A stretch of 64,000 bases of DNA from Pararhizobium qamdonense. GTDB lineage: Bacteria; Pseudomonadota; Alphaproteobacteria; Rhizobiales; Rhizobiaceae. How positions within the stretch are numbered: the first letter of the stretch is position 1; every line of letters begins with the position of its first letter. Location: the NCBI RefSeq assembly GCF_029277445.1, contig NZ_CP119566.1:1423501-1487500 (forward strand). Direction: 5' to 3'. Position numbers and translations under genes: made by a program. The notes below the pieces were generated by a model. It made no database searches and was not told where the DNA came from. It was given only the letters and a program-made list of their open reading frames with translations. Positions 61,262 to 64,000 of this stretch are shown piece after piece.

Positions 61262-63226
61262 CTAATGCACCGCCGCCACATCCGTGCTGCCGTCCTTTGC
61301 CAGCAATTCGTCGATGCGGCCGCGTTCCTTGTCGAACTGGGCGAGCGCCTGGCCGTCGAGCGACTTGCCGCCGGGCAGGCGGATGCGCAAGGGATCGACG
61401 CGGTTGCCATTGACGATCAGTTCGTAATGCAGATGCGGTCCGGTCGACAGGCCCGTCGTGCCGACCCAGCCGATCACCTGGCCCTGCACGACTTTCGAGC
61501 CGGCGGTGACATTCTTGGCGATCGCGCTCTGGTGATTGTAGGACGAGACATAGCCATTGGCGTGGCGGATCAGCGTCTGGTTGCCGTAGCCGCCGGAATC
61601 CCAGCCGGCTTTTTCCACGACACCGTTGCCGGCCGCGATGATCGGCGTGCCGCGCGGGGCCGCCCAGTCAACACCGGTATGCATGCGCGAAAAGCCGAGG
61701 ATCGGATGGCGGCGCATGCCGAAACCGGAGCGGAACGTGCCGTTCGGAACGGGGTTGCGCAGCAGGAACTGGCGGATACTCTTGCCCTGCTCGTTGTAAT
61801 AGTCGATCGAATTGTCGTCGGGGTCCTGGAACCGGTAGAAGCGCGTCTCGGCATCGCCGAACTTGGCATTGACATAGAGAAGTTCTGAATCGTCGGTTGC
61901 CTTGCCGCTATCGTCGGCAACAGAGAAGAACGCCTCCAGGCGGTCGGTCGGTTTCAGCTGCGCCTGGAAATCCACATTGCTGGCGAGCAGCTTGATGATC
62001 TGTGCAATCATCGTCGAATTCATGCCGTAGGAGAGGGCGGCGCGGTAGACGCCATCATAGACGCGCGGCAGGTCGTGGCCGGCGTTGATCGCCGGGGTTC
62101 CGTTGTCGTCAAACGCGCTTGCCACGGCTGCCAGTGGCGGCGGTTCGTAGGCCTTGACGAAATTGCCCTTGTCATCGAGCGCCATGGTGAAGACATGGGC
62201 GCCGCGCGTATAGACGGTGGCGCGCACGACCTTGGCCTCGTCATTCTCGCCCTTCTGGATGATGCCGATGCGCAGCACGTCGCCGTCCTGCAACTCGGTT
62301 GCGCCCAGTGCCGGGCGCAAATAGCCGGCGAGATCCTCGGCCTGGGCCTTGCCATAGCCGGCATTGATCATCACGGCGGCGATCGGTGTGGCGCGTCGCA
62401 CCGGAATGACGTCGTCGGCATATTCGGTCGTCTGGTCGTTGATCGTCTCCAGGGCTGAAACGGTCATGTTCTCCTCGACCACCCGGGCAGACAGGCCCTG
62501 GATCAGATCGAGATCGGAGGCATCCGAGGCAAAGCGGCGCGGATCGACATAAAACAGCGAGGCAAGCTGGGTATTGCCGTCGGTGAGTACCGAACCATTG
62601 GTGCGGACGTTTTCCTCGACCTCGTCCATGGACATCGAAGGCGCGAAGGAGAGCGTCGATCCCTTGAGCGGGAAATCCACCGTCTTCAGCGCCACTTCGG
62701 ATTCGACATCCGAGCCGTAGAGCGTACCGGTGCGGCTCACCGGCGGCGGCGCATCGGCTTCGTCGCTGGAAAAGATCGCCAGCGGATCGAAGGCAGGATA
62801 TTTTTCGGCCGGCTGGTGGTTTGCGGCCAGCGTCATCTTCACATGCGCGAAGGGCTGGCGGCGCACCACTTCCTTTTCGCCATCATGGGTCATGGTGGAG
62901 ACTTCCATGATGCTGCGGTCGGACGGCTTGGCGACAATGCTGGGGCTCAAGATCCGGTCGCCGCGCTTGGCAGCGGCCGTCGGCTGCGAGCCGCGCACCG
63001 ACGGGTCCATGGCGGCATAGGCTTCGGCGGGGATGGCGAGCTGCTGGCGGCCATCAAGAGCTGCAAACAATGCGACGCCCATCAAGAGACTGGAGGTAAT
63101 GCCGGTCAGAAACGTGCCCGAAAGCCAGCGCAGGGAAATCTCGCGCCGGTCGGGAGCCCTGCGTCCATCCGCAAGGATCGGCGGCTCGTTGCCGAGCGAC
63201 CGTATCATGGTCTTGTCCGTGATCAT
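61262..63226 (-). CDS. M23-family (LytM) envelope metallopeptidase
   Basis: 654 residues. A cytoplasmic N-terminus with SLRWLSGTFLTGITSSLLMG as membrane anchor, a long periplasmic region, and a C-terminal LytM domain: SRMHTGVDWAAPRGTPI and GPHLHYELIVNG supply zinc ligands (His, Asp, His). The lipid-distal part includes QDGDVLRIGIIQKG, reminiscent of opacity-associated/LysM-like modules. In Sinorhizobium meliloti an M23 protein of similar plan (RgsM) is needed for polar growth; I propose the same type but cannot confirm orthology. ATG 63226. Confidence 0.88.
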   Translation of the reverse strand: MITDKTMIRSLGNEPPILADGRRAPDRREISLRWLSGTFLTGITSSLLMGVALFAALDGRQQLAIPAEAYAAMDPSVRGSQPTAAAKRGDRILSPSIVAKPSDRSIMEVSTMTHDGEKEVVRRQPFAHVKMTLAANHQPAEKYPAFDPLAIFSSDEADAPPPVSRTGTLYGSDVESEVALKTVDFPLKGSTLSFAPSMSMDEVEENVRTNGSVLTDGNTQLASLFYVDPRRFASDASDLDLIQGLSARVVEENMTVSALETINDQTTEYADDVIPVRRATPIAAVMINAGYGKAQAEDLAGYLRPALGATELQDGDVLRIGIIQKGENDEAKVVRATVYTRGAHVFTMALDDKGNFVKAYEPPPLAAVASAFDDNGTPAINAGHDLPRVYDGVYRAALSYGMNSTMIAQIIKLLASNVDFQAQLKPTDRLEAFFSVADDSGKATDDSELLYVNAKFGDAETRFYRFQDPDDNSIDYYNEQGKSIRQFLLRNPVPNGTFRSGFGMRRHPILGFSRMHTGVDWAAPRGTPIIAAGNGVVEKAGWDSGGYGNQTLIRHANGYVSSYNHQSAIAKNVTAGSKVVQGQVIGWVGTTGLSTGPHLHYELIVNGNRVDPLRIRLPGGKSLDGQALAQFDKERGRIDELLAKDGSTDVAAVH

Positions 63227-63494
63227 GCCAATCGAGCGGGGTCCCTGGTTACGCGCCGTGTCTTATTATGGTCCGGGTATGTTGTGCGAAGATGTGCATC
63301 TTTCATGCCTGCAAGTCAAACAGAACGGTCCGGTCAAACAGGCGGCCACCTCTTTATAAGGCGCTCTATAAACACCGGGAAACCCGTCGAAACGCAGTTG
63401 CGAGACGCTGTTTAGAGCGCCAATTGTGAAGAAGTGAGGGCGAGATTGTGTTTTCGGTTCTATCCAAAGGCTTATGCCGATTGTCGCACTGCAG

Positions 63495-63519
63495 CAAAGC
63501 CTTACGGCGCAAGGCTTTG
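63495..63519. repeat. 9-bp hairpin before the rRNA promoter
   Basis: CAAAGCCTT and AAGGCTTTG pair around a 7-base loop. It precedes the rRNA promoter by about 35 bases and lies in a stretch without genes (63227-63551). Confidence 0.5.
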
Positions 63520-63551
63520 TCAAAAAACTGTCATTTTTTTCAAAATTCCTG

Positions 63552-63581
63552 TTGACTATGAACGGTCAGCGGGCCTATAAA
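63552..63581 (+). promoter_or_regulatory. Strong rRNA operon promoter
   Basis: TTGACT (63552-63557) and CTATAA (63575-63580) with a 17-base spacer is the standard rhizobial rrn promoter form. It points right into a structured, gene-free leader. Confidence 0.8.
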
Positions 63582-64000
63582 CCGCTCACCAACGAGGGCG
63601 GCGGCGCTGCTGGCGACCGACGAACTCGCTCTGAAGTTTCTTGCGAAAGTTTGGTGCGTGTTTGGGGTTTCAGGCGGGAACGCTTTGGGCCCTTGGTGGA
63701 TTGGTTTCGACGGTTTTGACCGTCTGTTTTTTGACAATTGCATAGAGAGAAAGAGAAACGTGGGCGGCGGATGTTCGCGACTGGATTAGGTTCCGGTTTT
63801 AAGTCGACAATGGCGGTCACGTTTCTATGAGAAGTTACATCGTTTCTTGTTTTTGGCGCAGATACCTTTCGCCAGTCCTTACGGACTGACGGGACCTGCG
63901 CTGGCCAGATAGCGCCGGATGGCGATTTTTGGTTTTACAAGGAATATGTGAAGTTCTCGTCGATTCAGACGTGACCATTAAGCCAAGATAGATTTTCAAC
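63582..64000 (+). other. rRNA leader, apparently ending at the 5' end of a 16S gene
   Basis: The leader has GTTTTTTGACAATTGCATAG (63726-63745), a boxA-like element as found before rhizobial 16S genes, then AGAAACGTGGGCGGCGG. A CAGTCC/GGACTG hairpin (63873-63888) may form part of the RNase III processing stalk. The last bases TTTTCAAC match what usually comes directly before the 16S start. The 16S gene itself is outside the window. Confidence 0.7.

Noticed and set aside
1..64000. CRISPR array or intact insertion sequence
   Set aside because: No regularly spaced direct repeats and no transposase motifs are visible; the only tandem repeat is the two-copy unit at 60120-60164.

Overview
The window is chromosomal DNA from an alphaproteobacterium, most likely a member of the Rhizobiaceae (Agrobacterium/Rhizobium group). 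The evidence is the GC-rich coding sequence, the gene neighbourhoods argH-lptM(lppL)-lysA-TIGR02302, SDR-HIG1-PduO and lysC-ptsP-prfA-prmC-DUF4167-clpB, and an rRNA leader of rhizobial type at the right edge. These family and neighbourhood assignments come from recognising protein motifs and remembered gene orders. No database search was run. Almost everything before about 32.7 kb and after about 44 kb is core housekeeping sequence.

Layout. 0-4.5 kb: lysine and arginine biosynthesis (lysA, argH), an LptM-like lipoprotein and a TlpA-type thiol-disulfide protein. 4.6-5.2 kb: a complete VapBC-type toxin-antitoxin (TA) pair. 5.2-8.2 kb: 3-hydroxybutyryl-CoA dehydrogenase and etfBA, with a candidate operator upstream of etfB. 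8.3-16 kb: rhomboid protease, a small membrane protein, cobalamin adenosyltransferase, HIG1 protein, SDR, BrkB-like protein, GluQ-RS, AlkA, HNH nuclease, DsbB, a DedA-like protein and a tRNA-Leu(CAA). 16.4-21.1 kb: acyl-CoA synthetase and a flippase/acetyltransferase pair that suggests polysaccharide export. 21.1-21.5 kb: a likely 29-residue micro-gene beside secA. 21.5-32.7 kb: secA, parvulin PPIase, argJ-GNAT-mutT, a lone Flp pilin, a methyltransferase, and a comF-grxC-nitrilase-DUF1178-DUF3291 string.

32.7-44 kb is the variable part. It holds a scar where two TA loci have fused through their toxin genes, a GNAT, ubiG, a phosphoethanolamine transferase gene that keeps only its membrane domain next to a PmrAB/QseBC-like two-component system, an RHH/PIN TA pair under a perfect palindrome, a GST/HxlR divergent pair, ppk2, and a two-gene SatD/DUF3307-like module with a striking 16-bp palindromic operator. 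Three of four mosaic palindromic intergenic elements lie here (35.2, 38.7 and 41.3 kb); the fourth is at 48.3 kb.

44-64 kb: host-attachment-like protein, lysC, ptsP (EI-Ntr), prfA-prmC, an Asn/Gln-rich DUF4167 protein, an exported esterase, DUF4142, clpB, GST, an Lrp-regulated DMT exporter, a zinc alcohol dehydrogenase facing a LysR regulator, and an M23 envelope peptidase. The window ends with an rRNA promoter and leader, apparently at the 5' end of a 16S gene. The best candidate for an undescribed system is the SatD/DUF3307-like pair at 42.57-43.73 kb. The clearest evolutionary curiosity is the double TA scar at 32.77-33.39 kb.
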